Below are positions 1-9,937 of a DNA stretch of 64,000 nucleotides, piece by piece. Source of the DNA: Kitasatospora sp. NBC_01287 (lineage in GTDB: Bacteria > Actinomycetota > Actinomycetes > Streptomycetales > Streptomycetaceae); assembly GCF_026340565.1 (NCBI RefSeq), contig NZ_JAPEPB010000001.1:434001-498000 (forward strand), read 5' to 3'. The translations under genes were made by a program, and so were the position numbers. The number at the start of each line of letters is the position of its first letter. Positions within the stretch are counted from its first letter, which is position 1. Under the pieces are notes generated by a model. It was not told the origin of the DNA and ran no database searches. It saw nothing but the letters and a program-made list of their open reading frames with translations.

Positions 1-1274
1 TGCGCACCCGGCCCGCCGCCCCGATCCCGGTCGAGCGGCTCTGCGAGCACTTCACCCGCTGGGCCGCGCAGGCGACGACCACGCCGGCCCAACTGGCCAA
101 TGCCGGAACGGCGCTGGCCAGAGTGGTCGAACTGGCCCAGGCGGCCGATCGGCCGGACCTCGCCGTCCAGCTCGCCCGGGCCGCGTCGCCCGGCCTGGCC
201 CGCTCGCTGCGTTTCGGTCTCTGGGGGCGGCTGCTCGGGCTCGGCTGGGTCGCCGCCCGGAACGCGGGCGACCGGAACGCCGAGGCGTACTTCGTCCACG
301 AGGAGAGCATCCGAGCGCTGCTGATCGGTCGGCGCATCGCCTCGGCCGCACTGCTGGCGGAAGCGGTGATGCTGTGGCGGGAGTTGGGCCGCGGTCATGG
401 CACCGCTGCTCTGCCGGCCGCACCCGGGGGCATCACACCCCCGGGGATCACGCTGCCGACCCCGGTGCACGGCGCGAGCAGCCAGGCCATGGTGAACCAC
501 ATGGCCGCGAACGGCTTCACCCTGACCGGGCCGGCCGCCGGACCGCCGGCGACGCTGGTGGCGCCCGTCGCACCGGTCGCACCCGTCGCACCGGTCGCAC
601 CAGCTACACCAGTGACACCGACGCCCCAGCCGGTGGTGTCCACACCCCCGCACCCGGCTCCCGCGCCGGCGCAACCGCCCGCACTGACGCAACCGCCCGC
701 ACCCCAGCCGCCACCTGCCCGACCGATCCACCATCCCACCGTGCCCGCCACCCAGCACATGACGCGGGCGGCCGCCGCCTCACACGTCTCCGGTGCCGCC
801 GTGGCCGGTACGTCCACCGCCACCGGCGGGGCCGCCACCGCGGCAGCGGTGGGAAGCAAGCTGGTCAGCCTCATCCTCACGCTGGTCGCCATCGTCGGCG
901 TCGGCGCCGTCGGCCGGGCCGTCATCGCCAAGATCCAGGCGTCGCAAGGTTCGTCGCACACCGGCCTGGCCGGACAATGGCGGGACGGCTCGGGCCAGAA
1001 CGTGCTGATCGACGCATCGGGGTCGGGCCGCTTCACCGTTCGGCAACCCCAGGAAGCCTGCGCCCCGCCCGACATCCTGCTCACGGGCGGCCCGCTCAGC
1101 TACCGCGGCACGTACCGGATCTACCAGGACGGCAACCCCTGCGAGGAACTCCTCGCCGAGGCCCCGGTCACGATCACCCTCGCTTCCGACGGATCCACCG
1201 CCCAGGTCGTGCTGTCGGCCCCCGCGAACCTCGACTGCTACACCTGCGGAACCCAGACCTGGACCCGCGAGTAG
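1..1274 (+). CDS. C-terminal part of STAND/TPR-like membrane protein (5' end outside window)
   Basis: The frame is open to the left edge, so the start lies outside the window. The first ~130 visible codons are an Ala/Leu-rich helical region (for example GWVAARNAGDRNAEAYF) resembling the end of the TPR-like half of actinobacterial STAND ATPases; no ATPase motif is visible in this part. A Pro/Ala linker follows with a VAP repeat (about 561-602), then one transmembrane segment (855-914) and a ~110-residue tail with four cysteines that would lie outside the cell. The next gene, 51 bp downstream, encodes a small protein with amyloid-motif-like segments, which supports a STAND signalling module. 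Family assignment is inferred from pattern, not from a profile match. Confidence 0.6.
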   Translation, partial: RTRPAAPIPVERLCEHFTRWAAQATTTPAQLANAGTALARVVELAQAADRPDLAVQLARAASPGLARSLRFGLWGRLLGLGWVAARNAGDRNAEAYFVHEESIRALLIGRRIASAALLAEAVMLWRELGRGHGTAALPAAPGGITPPGITLPTPVHGASSQAMVNHMAANGFTLTGPAAGPPATLVAPVAPVAPVAPVAPATPVTPTPQPVVSTPPHPAPAPAQPPALTQPPAPQPPPARPIHHPTVPATQHMTRAAAASHVSGAAVAGTSTATGGAATAAAVGSKLVSLILTLVAIVGVGAVGRAVIAKIQASQGSSHTGLAGQWRDGSGQNVLIDASGSGRFTVRQPQEACAPPDILLTGGPLSYRGTYRIYQDGNPCEELLAEAPVTITLASDGSTAQVVLSAPANLDCYTCGTQTWTRE

Positions 1275-1325
1275 TCCGCCCGCCCGGCACCGAGCCCCAC
1301 CCCATCCCACCAGAGGAGCCAGCCC

Positions 1326-1655
1326 GTGCAACCACCCCCCGGCGACCGCATCACCATCCGGATCAACGGCGACGCCACTGGCCCCGTCGTGGCGGGCCGC
1401 GACAACCGTGTCGAGGTCGAGCGACCGCCGGACGAGAACCCGGCGGGCGCCGCCGAGCGGCAGGCCGCCGGCCCGACCCAGACCAACACCGCGAACGACC
1501 ACGGCACCCTCTTCACGGTCATGCACGGCGACCTGCACGTCCACCACGACACCGGCCCTCACGCCGGCGGGCACCGCGACGGCGGCCAGCAGGGTGGCGG
1601 CCAGCAGGGCAACGGCCCGCAGGGTGGCGGCCAGCAGGGCGACGGCGCCGAAGCG

Positions 1656-1670
<15 letters not shown>
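1326..1670 (+). CDS. Small protein with two amyloid-motif-like segments and a Gly/Gln-rich tail
   Basis: 114 residues, GTG start. Two segments share a pattern: INGDATGPVVAGRDNRVEVE (about residues 13-32) and NTANDHGTLFTVMHGDLHV (about 53-71). The first carries the G-P-V-V-x-G-R-D signature seen in bacterial amyloid signalling (BASS/RHIM-like) tags of actinobacteria. The C-terminus is a low-complexity run of GGQQGGGQQG-type repeats. It follows the STAND-like gene after 51 bp and probably shares its transcript. Its last 15 bp overlap convergently with the end of the cystathionine beta-synthase gene. Whether the segments truly form amyloid is unknown. Confidence 0.6.
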
Positions 1671-3095
<1,425 letters not shown>

Positions 3096-3184
3096 GGCCG
3101 CAGACTACCCAACCTGACGCCCGGTCACGGGGGCCGGGTCGGCGCCCGGGGCGGCTCACCGCCGCGCGGCCCCGCACGGCCCCC

Positions 3185-3208
3185 GGGGCCGGGGCCGGGG
3201 CCGGGGCC
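3185..3208. repeat. (GGGGCC)4 hexanucleotide repeat
   Basis: Four perfect GGGGCC units lie immediately downstream of the galU stop codon, between the convergent-side end of galU and the cbs start. The run is self-complementary with flanking CCCC/GGGCCC and could fold as a hairpin or quadruplex, so it may act as a terminator for galU; this is inference. Confidence 0.7.
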
Positions 3209-3214
3209 CGGGTG

Positions 3215-4159
3215 CTACGCGCCGGCCGCGTCGGCACCGCCGGCAGCGCCGCCGTCGGAACCGGACGGCGTGCCGAGCTCCTGGGCGAGGCGGCGCAGGT
3301 GCGGGCCGTAGGCGGGGTCGGCCAGGGCGGCGGCGAACTGCGCGGTCAGGTAGGCCAGCGGGTTGCCGGTGTCGTACCAGCGCCCCTGGATCACCTGGCC
3401 GTAGACCGCGCGGCTGCCCGCGTAGGCGTTGATCGCGTCGGTGAGGTAGACCTCGCCGGTGCGGTGCTCGTACCAGCGGTTGGTCTGCTCGCGCAGTTCG
3501 TCGATGATCCCGGGGGTGATCACGTACCCGCCGATGGCCGCGTAGGCGGAGGGCGCCTCCGCGGGCTCGGGCTTCTCGACCAGCCCGGTGATCCGCAGCA
3601 GGCCGCCGTCCAGGTCCTCCTTGACCACCGGGACGCCGTAGCGCGGCGCGTCCGCGCTGTCCATCGGCATCAGCGCGAGCACCGGGCAGTTGGTCGCCTC
3701 GTAGGCCCGGATCAGCTGCTGGGCACGCGGGACCTCGGCGACGAAGACGTCGTCGGGCCAGAGCACCAGCATCGGCTCGTCGCCGAAGTTGCGGGCCGCG
3801 TTGAGCACCGGGGTGCCGTTGCCGTAGGGGCCGTGCTGGTCGAGGTAGGTGATGTGCCCGGCCCGGGAGAGCTCGCCGACCTCCTCCACCGCGTCCGCGT
3901 ACCCGTCCTTGCCGACCTCGCGCAGCTGGGCGACGAGGGCGGGGTTGGGGCGGAAGTGGTCCTGGATCAGGCCCTTGCCGCCGGAGACGACGATCGTGAT
4001 GTCGGTGATCCCGGAGGCGATCAGCTCGCGGACCGTGTGCTCGATCACCGGCCGGTCGCCGACCGGCAGCATCTCCTTGGGCGTCGCCTTGGTCAACGGC
4101 AGCAGGCGGGACCCGAGGCCGGCGGCGGGGATCACCGCGCGGCGGATGGTCTGGGGCAT
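3215..4159 (-). CDS. galU: UTP--glucose-1-phosphate uridylyltransferase
   Basis: 314 residues. Makes UDP-glucose from UTP and glucose-1-phosphate in the cytosol for cell-envelope polysaccharides and trehalose. The nucleotidyltransferase signature GLGSRLLPLTKATPKEM is near residues 14-30, followed by PVIEH and the VLWPDDVFV nucleotide-binding segment (~134-142); the GLVEKPEP motif (~191-198) is typical of bacterial GalU. Full length for the family. The ATG start at 4159 is preceded by a purine-rich GGGAGAGCTCC stretch acting as ribosome binding site. The C-terminal ~15 residues are Gly/Ala/Asp-rich and not conserved in the family. Confidence 0.93.
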   Translation of the reverse strand: MPQTIRRAVIPAAGLGSRLLPLTKATPKEMLPVGDRPVIEHTVRELIASGITDITIVVSGGKGLIQDHFRPNPALVAQLREVGKDGYADAVEEVGELSRAGHITYLDQHGPYGNGTPVLNAARNFGDEPMLVLWPDDVFVAEVPRAQQLIRAYEATNCPVLALMPMDSADAPRYGVPVVKEDLDGGLLRITGLVEKPEPAEAPSAYAAIGGYVITPGIIDELREQTNRWYEHRTGEVYLTDAINAYAGSRAVYGQVIQGRWYDTGNPLAYLTAQFAAALADPAYGPHLRRLAQELGTPSGSDGGAAGGADAAGA

Positions 4160-4477
4160 TCGGAGCTCTCCCGGAGTCTCGGGGTGCGGGCGCGCCGGGT
4201 GGCGCCGCGAAGATCGACGCTACCAACCTTGACGGACGATCATAGACGGTGTGGCACAAGGAGGTTAACGCCGAAACGCGCGGAGGTTGACGGCACTGCG
4301 CGGGTGGTCGGCGCTGCACGGGTGGTCGGCGCTGCACGGGTGTCGGCGCTGCACGGGTGTCGGCGCTGCACGGGTCGGGTACGGGTGACGTGGTCGACCA
4401 TCCCCGTTGCCGCGCCCTGCGACCCGGCCCCGAGCAGCGAAGAGCACGACGCGCCCGGGGCAGGTCGTCGGTGAGCC
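4160..4477. other. Intergenic region: galU promoter side and repeat array
   Basis: No gene is supported here. It holds the upstream region of galU and the region downstream of the whiB-like gene, and is dominated by the short tandem repeats annotated separately. ORFs in this stretch are artefacts of the repeats. Confidence 0.7.
4293..4376. repeat. Tandem repeat, ~17-18 bp unit, about 5 copies
   Basis: Units of the form TCGGCGCTGCACGGGTGG, with a shorter TCGGCGCTGCACGGGTG variant, follow each other without gaps. The first copy is degenerate (CACTGCGCGGGTGG). Array lies between galU and the whiB-like gene and codes for nothing recognisable. Confidence 0.8.
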
Positions 4478-4780
4478 TCAGCCGACAACCGCGGCCTCGC
4501 GGCGCCGACCTGAGCGCAGCACGGCCTGGCGCTCCTCGGCGGTCATGCCGCCCCAGACGCCGTAGGGCTCGCGGGTCGCCAGGGCGAACTCCAGGCAGGC
4601 CGCGCGCACCGGGCAGCGGGCGCAGACCTCCTTGGCCGCGGCGTCGCGTTCGGCGGAGGCGGGCGGGCGTTCGCCGGAGGGGTGGAAGAAGACGCTGGTG
4701 TCCGTCTCACGACAGGCCGCGCGCAACTGCCAGTCCCAGTAGTGGTCGAAGGCTCCGGGCAGTCGGGTCAGGTTGGTCAT
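4478..4780 (-). CDS. WhiB-family iron-sulfur transcription factor
   Basis: 100 residues. Four cysteines, C23, C53, C56 and C62, match the [4Fe-4S] ligand pattern C-x29-C-x2-C-x5-C of Wbl proteins, followed by the GVWGG turn at 74-78 and a basic tail (RSGRRRE) expected to contact DNA. The ATG at 4780 is chosen because the N-terminus MTNLTRLPGAFDHYWDW is family-like; the frame remains open far upstream but that part is low-complexity and unlike the family. A GGGAGTCC ribosome binding site precedes the ATG. Acts as a redox- or NO-sensitive partner of sigma factors. I cannot assign it to a specific WhiB subclass. Confidence 0.92.
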   Translation of the reverse strand: MTNLTRLPGAFDHYWDWQLRAACRETDTSVFFHPSGERPPASAERDAAAKEVCARCPVRAACLEFALATREPYGVWGGMTAEERQAVLRSGRRREAAVVG

Positions 4781-5067
4781 CGAGGACTCCCTGGAAGGGT
4801 GAGCATCGGTCGCGACGATCGGTTGCGGACCTCGGACCACGCTCCCGCCTCGCGGGCGCGGGCCCGGCCCGCCCGTGCTCGACCGTCGCGCCCCGTCTGC
4901 CCGCCCGGCCGCTGTTGATGCGCACGGGTGAGCGACTGGACTAGCGCCCGGATGCGCGCGGGTGAGCGACCGGGGCGGCCGCGCATGCTCGGGCGACCTG
5001 CGGGCAAGCGGGAGAGCCGACGTCGTATCCCCGCGACGCGCCCCCTTCCCGACGGAGAGGACGGACG

Positions 5068-7284
5068 ATGACGCCAGCCCCCCAAGGCCCGCGCGACACA
5101 CCGGTCGCACCGCCCGCCCACCCCGACCGAGCCACCCCGACGGCGCGGACACGGCCGGCGTCGCCGCTGACACCGCGGGCGCCACTGACACCGCAAGCAC
5201 TGCAAGCACCGCAAGCACCGCAGGCACAGCAGGCACAGCAGGCACCCCGCGCAGCCGGGACAGCGCGCGCCGCGACCGTGCCCGAGCGGCCCGGCTACCG
5301 GCTCAAGCGGGCGCTGCTCGGACCGCCGCTGGTCACGGCGGAGCTGCACAACGAGAAGCTCAGCAACCCGGTGGCGCTCGGCGTCCTCGCGCCGGACTGC
5401 ATCAGCTCCAGCGCCTACGGCACCGAGCAGATGCTGACCCAGCTCGTACCCGCCGCGGGCGTGGCCGGCTTCGCCCTGGTGATGCCGGTGACGGGCGTCA
5501 TCCTCGCCCTGCTGCTCCTGCTCACCTTCTGCTACCGGGACGTCGTCTCCAGCTACACCAGGACCGGCGGTTCCTACGCGGTGGCCCGGGACAACTTCGG
5601 GCCCAGGGTGGCCCAGGTGGCCGCCGTGGCGCTGCTGATCGACTACGTGGTGACGGTCGCCGTGCAGACCGCGGCCGGCACGGACGCGGTGGCCTCCATG
5701 CTCCAACTGCTGCTGCGGGTGGACATCGACCGGCAGAAGCTCTGGATCAGCGTCGGGGTCGTCCTGCTGCTCTGCTACGGCAACCTGCGCGGGATCCGCG
5801 AGGCCGGCAAGGCGTTCAGCTTCCCGACCTACCTGTTCGCCGGTGCGGCCGGCCTGACGGTGGTGGTGGGGCTGGTCCGGCTGGCGGCGGGCGACCTGCC
5901 GCGGCTGAGCGGGGCCGACCTGCACGCCTCCGGGGTGGTGCCACTGGGGCAGCCGGGCGGCGGCGTGCTGCTGGGTGCCTCGCTCTTCGTGCTGCTGCGC
6001 GCCTTCGCCAACGGCGGCTCCTCGCTCACCGGGCTGGAGGCCATCTCCAACGGCGTCAGCGCGTTCCGCGAGCCGCGCGGCGTCAACGCCCGCCGCACCC
6101 TGGTCGCGATGAGCTGCCTGCTCGGCTTCCTGGTGCTCGGCGTCTCCACCCTGGCCTGGCGGACGCACGCCGTCCCGCACCTCTCCGGCACCCCGACGGT
6201 GCTCGCCCAGGAGGCCCATCTGGTCTTCGGCCGCAGCGACTTCGGCAACGTGATGTTCGCCCTGGTCCAACTGGCCACCGCGCTGGTCCTCTACGCGGGC
6301 GGCAACACCTCGTTCAACGGCTTCCCGTTCCTGGCCGACTTCGTCGCGGAGGACTCCTTCCTGCCGCGCCGGCTGACCGTGCGCGGGCACCGACTGGCCT
6401 TCTCCAACGGCATCCTGGTACTCACCGGCGCCTCGCTGCTGCTGCTCCTCGCCACCGGCGGCAACCTGACCAAGCTGGTCTCGCTGTACGCGATCGGGGT
6501 GTTCACCGGCTTCGCGATGGCCGGGGCCGGCCTGGTCCGCCGCCACTGGGTGCGCCGCGAGCCGCGCCGACCGCTGAAGCTGGCCGTGAACGCGGCCGCC
6601 GCGGTGGCCTCCGCCGGTGTCGTCGTGGTCTTCGGCATCACCAAGTTCACCGAGGGCGCCTGGCTGGTGCTGGTCGTCTTCCCGCTCGGGGTCTGGCTGC
6701 TGATCCGCACCAACCAGCGCTACCGGGCCGAGCGCGCCGCACTGGAGCTGGCACCCGCCTCGGCCGAGAGCGCGGGCCGGCCGCGCGCCGCCGTGTACGT
6801 GCTGGTCGACCGGTTGGACCTGGCGGTGGTCCGAGCACTGCACCACGCCCGCGGGCTGCGCCCCGACGAGTTGCGCGCGGTGCACTTCGCGCTCGACGAC
6901 AAGCGGGCCGATCGCCTTGAGCGGGCTTGGCGGGCGAGCACCGCGGCCGACGTGCCGCTGGATCTGGTGGCCTGCCCGGACCGGCGTCTGCACCGCGCCG
7001 TCGCGGAGTTCGCCGGGCGGGCCGGCGCCGACCGGCTGACCGACGTCACCCTGCTGATCCCCCGGCGGCTCTACGGCCCGCTCCTGGGCCGCCTGCTGCA
7101 CGCGCGCAAGGGCGACTCGCTCGCGCACGCCGCCGGCCGGCTCCCCAACGTGGCGGCGGCCATCGTGCCGTTCGACGTCGGGCGCGCCGTAAGGCAGTTG
7201 ACCGACGAGCGGGCGGTGACCGACGTGCAGGCGGTGACCGACGAGCGGGGCGCGTCACAACACGGCAGCACAGAGGCTATCTGA
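5068..7284 (+). CDS. APC-superfamily permease
   Basis: 738 residues, ATG start after GGAGAGGACGG. Residues 1-75 are a disordered Ala/Pro/Gln-rich extension with repeated APQAPQAQQ units. The core (~90-540) has about 12 hydrophobic segments beginning NPVALGVLAPDCISSSAYG, the glycine-rich first helix of amino-acid/polyamine/organocation transporters. A ~190-residue cytosolic tail follows, ending in repeats of AVTDERG/AVTDVQ. Likely an amino-acid or potassium/proton importer in the plasma membrane; the substrate cannot be read from sequence. Its 3' end overlaps the opposite-strand gene ending at 7255 by 30 bp. Confidence 0.88.
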   Translation: MTPAPQGPRDTPVAPPAHPDRATPTARTRPASPLTPRAPLTPQALQAPQAPQAQQAQQAPRAAGTARAATVPERPGYRLKRALLGPPLVTAELHNEKLSNPVALGVLAPDCISSSAYGTEQMLTQLVPAAGVAGFALVMPVTGVILALLLLLTFCYRDVVSSYTRTGGSYAVARDNFGPRVAQVAAVALLIDYVVTVAVQTAAGTDAVASMLQLLLRVDIDRQKLWISVGVVLLLCYGNLRGIREAGKAFSFPTYLFAGAAGLTVVVGLVRLAAGDLPRLSGADLHASGVVPLGQPGGGVLLGASLFVLLRAFANGGSSLTGLEAISNGVSAFREPRGVNARRTLVAMSCLLGFLVLGVSTLAWRTHAVPHLSGTPTVLAQEAHLVFGRSDFGNVMFALVQLATALVLYAGGNTSFNGFPFLADFVAEDSFLPRRLTVRGHRLAFSNGILVLTGASLLLLLATGGNLTKLVSLYAIGVFTGFAMAGAGLVRRHWVRREPRRPLKLAVNAAAAVASAGVVVVFGITKFTEGAWLVLVVFPLGVWLLIRTNQRYRAERAALELAPASAESAGRPRAAVYVLVDRLDLAVVRALHHARGLRPDELRAVHFALDDKRADRLERAWRASTAADVPLDLVACPDRRLHRAVAEFAGRAGADRLTDVTLLIPRRLYGPLLGRLLHARKGDSLAHAAGRLPNVAAAIVPFDVGRAVRQLTDERAVTDVQAVTDERGASQHGSTEAI

Positions 7285-8118
7285 CGCCGCGTCAGGAAGC
7301 TGCCGGGGCGACCGACATATCCGGACCCCTGCCGCGCTCGCCCGGTCGGACCAGGCCTCGGGCGGGTCGCCGACGACGGTGACCCGCACACCTTGCCGCA
7401 GGAACTGCAGGATGAGCGGCCATGCGAGGTCTACCAGGATCCGCGCGTCACCGTCGAGCGCGCGGGCCCATGCGTCGAGGTCGATCGTGACTCCGCCGCC
7501 CTGCGCCTGTTCACCGGCCGCGTCCGGATCGGCCCCGCCGCCGCTTCCCAGCAGAAGGCGCCGGTTGGCCTCCAGGAAGTCGACGGGACGCCGCCGGCCG
7601 TCTCCGGTGCCGCTGCTGAGGGCTCCCGCGACGGCTCGGCCGGCGCTCTGGGTGACGCGGGCCAGATCATCGATGGTCGGCGCCATGAAGTACCCGTCGA
7701 TGTCGCTGGCGAGGATGCGGCTGATGGGGCCCCGGAAGTCGGCGCCGTAGTCGTCGTCGGTGAACTCGGTGGCGAGCATCCGGGCTTGTGGGAACTGCCG
7801 GCGCAGGACGCCGAGGAGCTGAGCGCTGGCGGGCGGGACGAGCACGATGTCGGCGTCCGGTCCGGCGCGGCGGATGTCCAGGACGATGTGACCGGGGCCG
7901 AGCCGCTCGGCCAGGGCTTCACGGGCGGGCCGCTTGAGTGCGATGGCGGTGACGACGATGATCGGCCCGCTCCTGGTGGCCTCGCCGACCAGGGGTTCGC
8001 CCCGGGTGGTCATCCGACCCTTGGGGACGGGCAGCGCAGACTCGTCGGGCGTGGCAGGCGACGTCGGCCGGGGGCGCTCGGGCACGCTCGCGTGATCTTG
8101 CTGTTCGTCAGGAGACAT
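7255..8118 (-). CDS. Hypothetical cytosolic protein
   Basis: 287 residues from the ATG at 8118 (MSPDEQQDH); in-frame starts at 8172 and 8298 are possible but add atypical sequence. Residues ~48-175 have alternating strands and helices (GPIIVVTAIALKRPA, DADIVLVPPAS, ARMLATEFTDDDYG, DGYFMAPTIDDLARV), like a Rossmann-type or receiver-like alpha/beta domain. A second alpha/beta segment lies near the C-terminus (ARILVDLAWPLILQFL, GVRVTVVGDPPEAW). I do not recognise the family. The end overlaps the APC permease gene convergently. Confidence 0.7.
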   Translation of the reverse strand: MSPDEQQDHASVPERPRPTSPATPDESALPVPKGRMTTRGEPLVGEATRSGPIIVVTAIALKRPAREALAERLGPGHIVLDIRRAGPDADIVLVPPASAQLLGVLRRQFPQARMLATEFTDDDYGADFRGPISRILASDIDGYFMAPTIDDLARVTQSAGRAVAGALSSGTGDGRRRPVDFLEANRRLLLGSGGGADPDAAGEQAQGGGVTIDLDAWARALDGDARILVDLAWPLILQFLRQGVRVTVVGDPPEAWSDRASAAGVRICRSPRQLPDAASDSLCAAVL

Positions 8119-8290
8119 GGCACCCAAGACGCGTACCGCGGCAGGTCGGTTCCGGGTGGGTGGCCCGGTCATCAGTACCCGACCTGACCGACGCGCGGCT
8201 TGTGCGCGGGTGCCCCACCGCCGGATCGGCACGGTGGCGGGACCGGGTTTGAAAGACGGCAGCGCGGCAAGACGCCCGATGAAGCCGCTC

Positions 8291-8322
8291 GGCGGCACGA
8301 GCCTCCCCCCGCTCGTGCCGCC
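8291..8322. terminator. Perfect 12-bp stem hairpin
   Basis: GGCGGCACGAGC at 8291-8302 pairs with GCTCGTGCCGCC at 8311-8322 across an 8-nt loop. It lies just downstream of the EamA transporter stop on the minus strand and upstream of the hypothetical gene ending at 7255. No T tract, as usual for actinobacterial terminators. Confidence 0.75.
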
Positions 8323-8337
8323 CCTCCGGAGTCGGCT

Positions 8338-9363
8338 TCAGGCCGGGCCCCGGCGCCGACGGATCATTCCGGCGCCGGGGCCCTCCGCTGCCCGCCGCGT
8401 CCTGCCGGCGGCGCGTCGACGGGAGATCGCCACGCCGCCCAGGCAGAGCACCCCACCGGCCAGGGCCGGCAGGCCGGGCACCACCGAGGAGCCGAGCCAG
8501 GTCAGCAGGAGCACCAGGACCGGCACCGCGTAGGTGGTGGCTCCCATCCGGCCCGCGGTGGTGCGGGACAGCGCGAACGCCCAGGTGGTGAAGGCCAGGG
8601 CGGTCGGGAAGACACCCAGGTAGAGCACGTCGAGGGTGGCGGAGAGCGGCGCGTGGGCCGCCTGGGTCACCAGGTCGCTGGCGAAAGGCGAGCAGACGGC
8701 CGCGCCGGTGAGGCAGCCGAAGAGGGTCACCTGCAGCGCGCCGGCGTGCCGCAACGCGGACTTCTGCGAGACCACACCGGCGGCGTAGGAGAGCGCGGCG
8801 AGCAGGCAGAGCACGGTGCCGAGCAGCCGGGCGTGCGCCGGGCCGGTGCTGCCGAGCGCCACCACCAGCGCGCCGCAGCAGGAGACCACCATCCCCACGC
8901 AGAGCGCCCGCGGCAGTCCCTCGCGCAGCAGCAGTGCGCTGAGCAGCGCGATCAGGATCGGCCCGATCCCGACCACCATGGCGGCGGTCCCGGCGTCGAC
9001 CTCCTGCTCGCCCCAGTTGAGCAGCACCATGTAGCCGCCGAACCAGAGCACTCCGGAGCCGAGGATGCCGGGCCAGGCCGCCCGGGGCGGCAGGCCGTCC
9101 CGGCGGGCGAGGCTGATCGCTCCGAGCACCAGCGCCCCGGTGATCAGCCGGCCGAGCGCCAGCGCGCCGGGCGAGAACGCGCTGCCGGCGCTGCGCACGC
9201 CGATGAACGCCGAGGCCCAGAGCAGCATGGTGACGCCGGCCGCCCCCAGCGCGGCCACCTGGGAGCGGCCCGGCGCGGGAGCGGCAGGGTCGGCGGGAGC
9301 GGTGTCGGTGGACTCGGCGGCGGACGTGGCGATCGCGGTGGCCGTGCTGGTGGCTGAGGTCAT
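8338..9363 (-). CDS. EamA/DMT-family transporter
   Basis: 341 residues from ATG 9363; longer in-frame starts read into tandem repeats. Ten hydrophobic segments in two EamA halves, with LLWASAFIGVRSAG at the first helix and WAFALSRTTAGRMGATTYAVP near the end of the second half, are typical of drug/metabolite exporters such as RhtA/YdcZ-like proteins. Probably exports a metabolite across the plasma membrane. The last ~15 codons (GPGAGMIRRRRGPA) coincide with a strong inverted repeat at 8345-8383. Confidence 0.88.
   Translation of the reverse strand: MTSATSTATAIATSAAESTDTAPADPAAPAPGRSQVAALGAAGVTMLLWASAFIGVRSAGSAFSPGALALGRLITGALVLGAISLARRDGLPPRAAWPGILGSGVLWFGGYMVLLNWGEQEVDAGTAAMVVGIGPILIALLSALLLREGLPRALCVGMVVSCCGALVVALGSTGPAHARLLGTVLCLLAALSYAAGVVSQKSALRHAGALQVTLFGCLTGAAVCSPFASDLVTQAAHAPLSATLDVLYLGVFPTALAFTTWAFALSRTTAGRMGATTYAVPVLVLLLTWLGSSVVPGLPALAGGVLCLGGVAISRRRAAGRTRRAAEGPGAGMIRRRRGPA
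8345..8383. terminator. Perfect 14-bp inverted repeat inside the end of the EamA gene
   Basis: GGGCCCCGGCGCCG at 8345-8358 pairs with CGGCGCCGGGGCCC at 8370-8383 over an 11-nt loop. It lies within the last codons of the transporter, immediately before the second hairpin at 8291-8322; together they may form a tandem terminator. Confidence 0.65.
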
Positions 9364-9410
9364 GGATCGACAGTAAGGCGGGCACAGTTCGGCGTGGGCC
9401 GAAGTGTCCC

Positions 9411-9473
9411 GCACCGCCTTGACTGCCCGCACCGCCCTGACTGCCCGCACCGCCTTGACTGCCCGCACCGCCC
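9411..9473. repeat. 18-bp tandem repeat, 3.5 copies
   Basis: Units GCACCGCCTTGACTGCCC at 9411-9428, 9429-9446 (one change) and 9447-9464, then a partial copy. It lies about 50 bp upstream of the EamA start, in its promoter region. Confidence 0.85.
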
Positions 9474-9515
9474 GCGCCGCCCCGGGTGCCGCCCGCCGCC
9501 CGCGAGCGGTGCCCG

Positions 9516-9845
9516 TCAGGAGGCGCGCCGGTCCTCGGTGGCCGCTCGCGGTCTGGCCGAGGCGGCGCCGCCCAGCGCCCGGGGCGGCGCGAGCAACCGG
9601 GGCACCGCGTCGGGCGGCTCGACGACCCGGGCCACGATGGTGGTCGGCGGGGCGTGGGCCGCGCGCAGCCAGCGGGCGAGCGCGTGGACGAAGTCGGGCC
9701 CGAGGTGAGCGGCGTTCTGCAGCTGGTCGAGGTCGCCGTAGCGCAGCGGCACGCCCGCCTCGCTGAGCGCCGCCAGCAGCGGGTGGACGAGCAGCCAGTG
9801 GTCGCGGGTGACGGGCAGCGGGCCAGGATGTTCGGGGTCGTTCAC
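9516..9845 (-). CDS. Hypothetical protein
   Basis: 109 residues from a GTG at 9845 (VNDPEHPGPLPVTRDHW). The central part YGDLDQLQNAAHLGPDFVHA (~37-56) looks like a conserved helical core, and the last 25 residues are Ala/Arg-rich. The frame is open upstream into the lipid-kinase gene, but that part is its shadow. Lies downstream of the PAP2-kinase gene on the same strand with a 92-bp gap, so may be co-transcribed. Function unknown. Confidence 0.6.
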   Translation of the reverse strand: MNDPEHPGPLPVTRDHWLLVHPLLAALSEAGVPLRYGDLDQLQNAAHLGPDFVHALARWLRAAHAPPTTIVARVVEPPDAVPRLLAPPRALGGAASARPRAATEDRRAS

Positions 9846-9937
9846 GCCCGGCCCAACCCGCCGACCGCCGGACCAGACACGGCCTGGCGGTCGACTTGAT
9901 CCGAACGGGCGGACGCAGCTCAGCGCGCGGACGCAGC

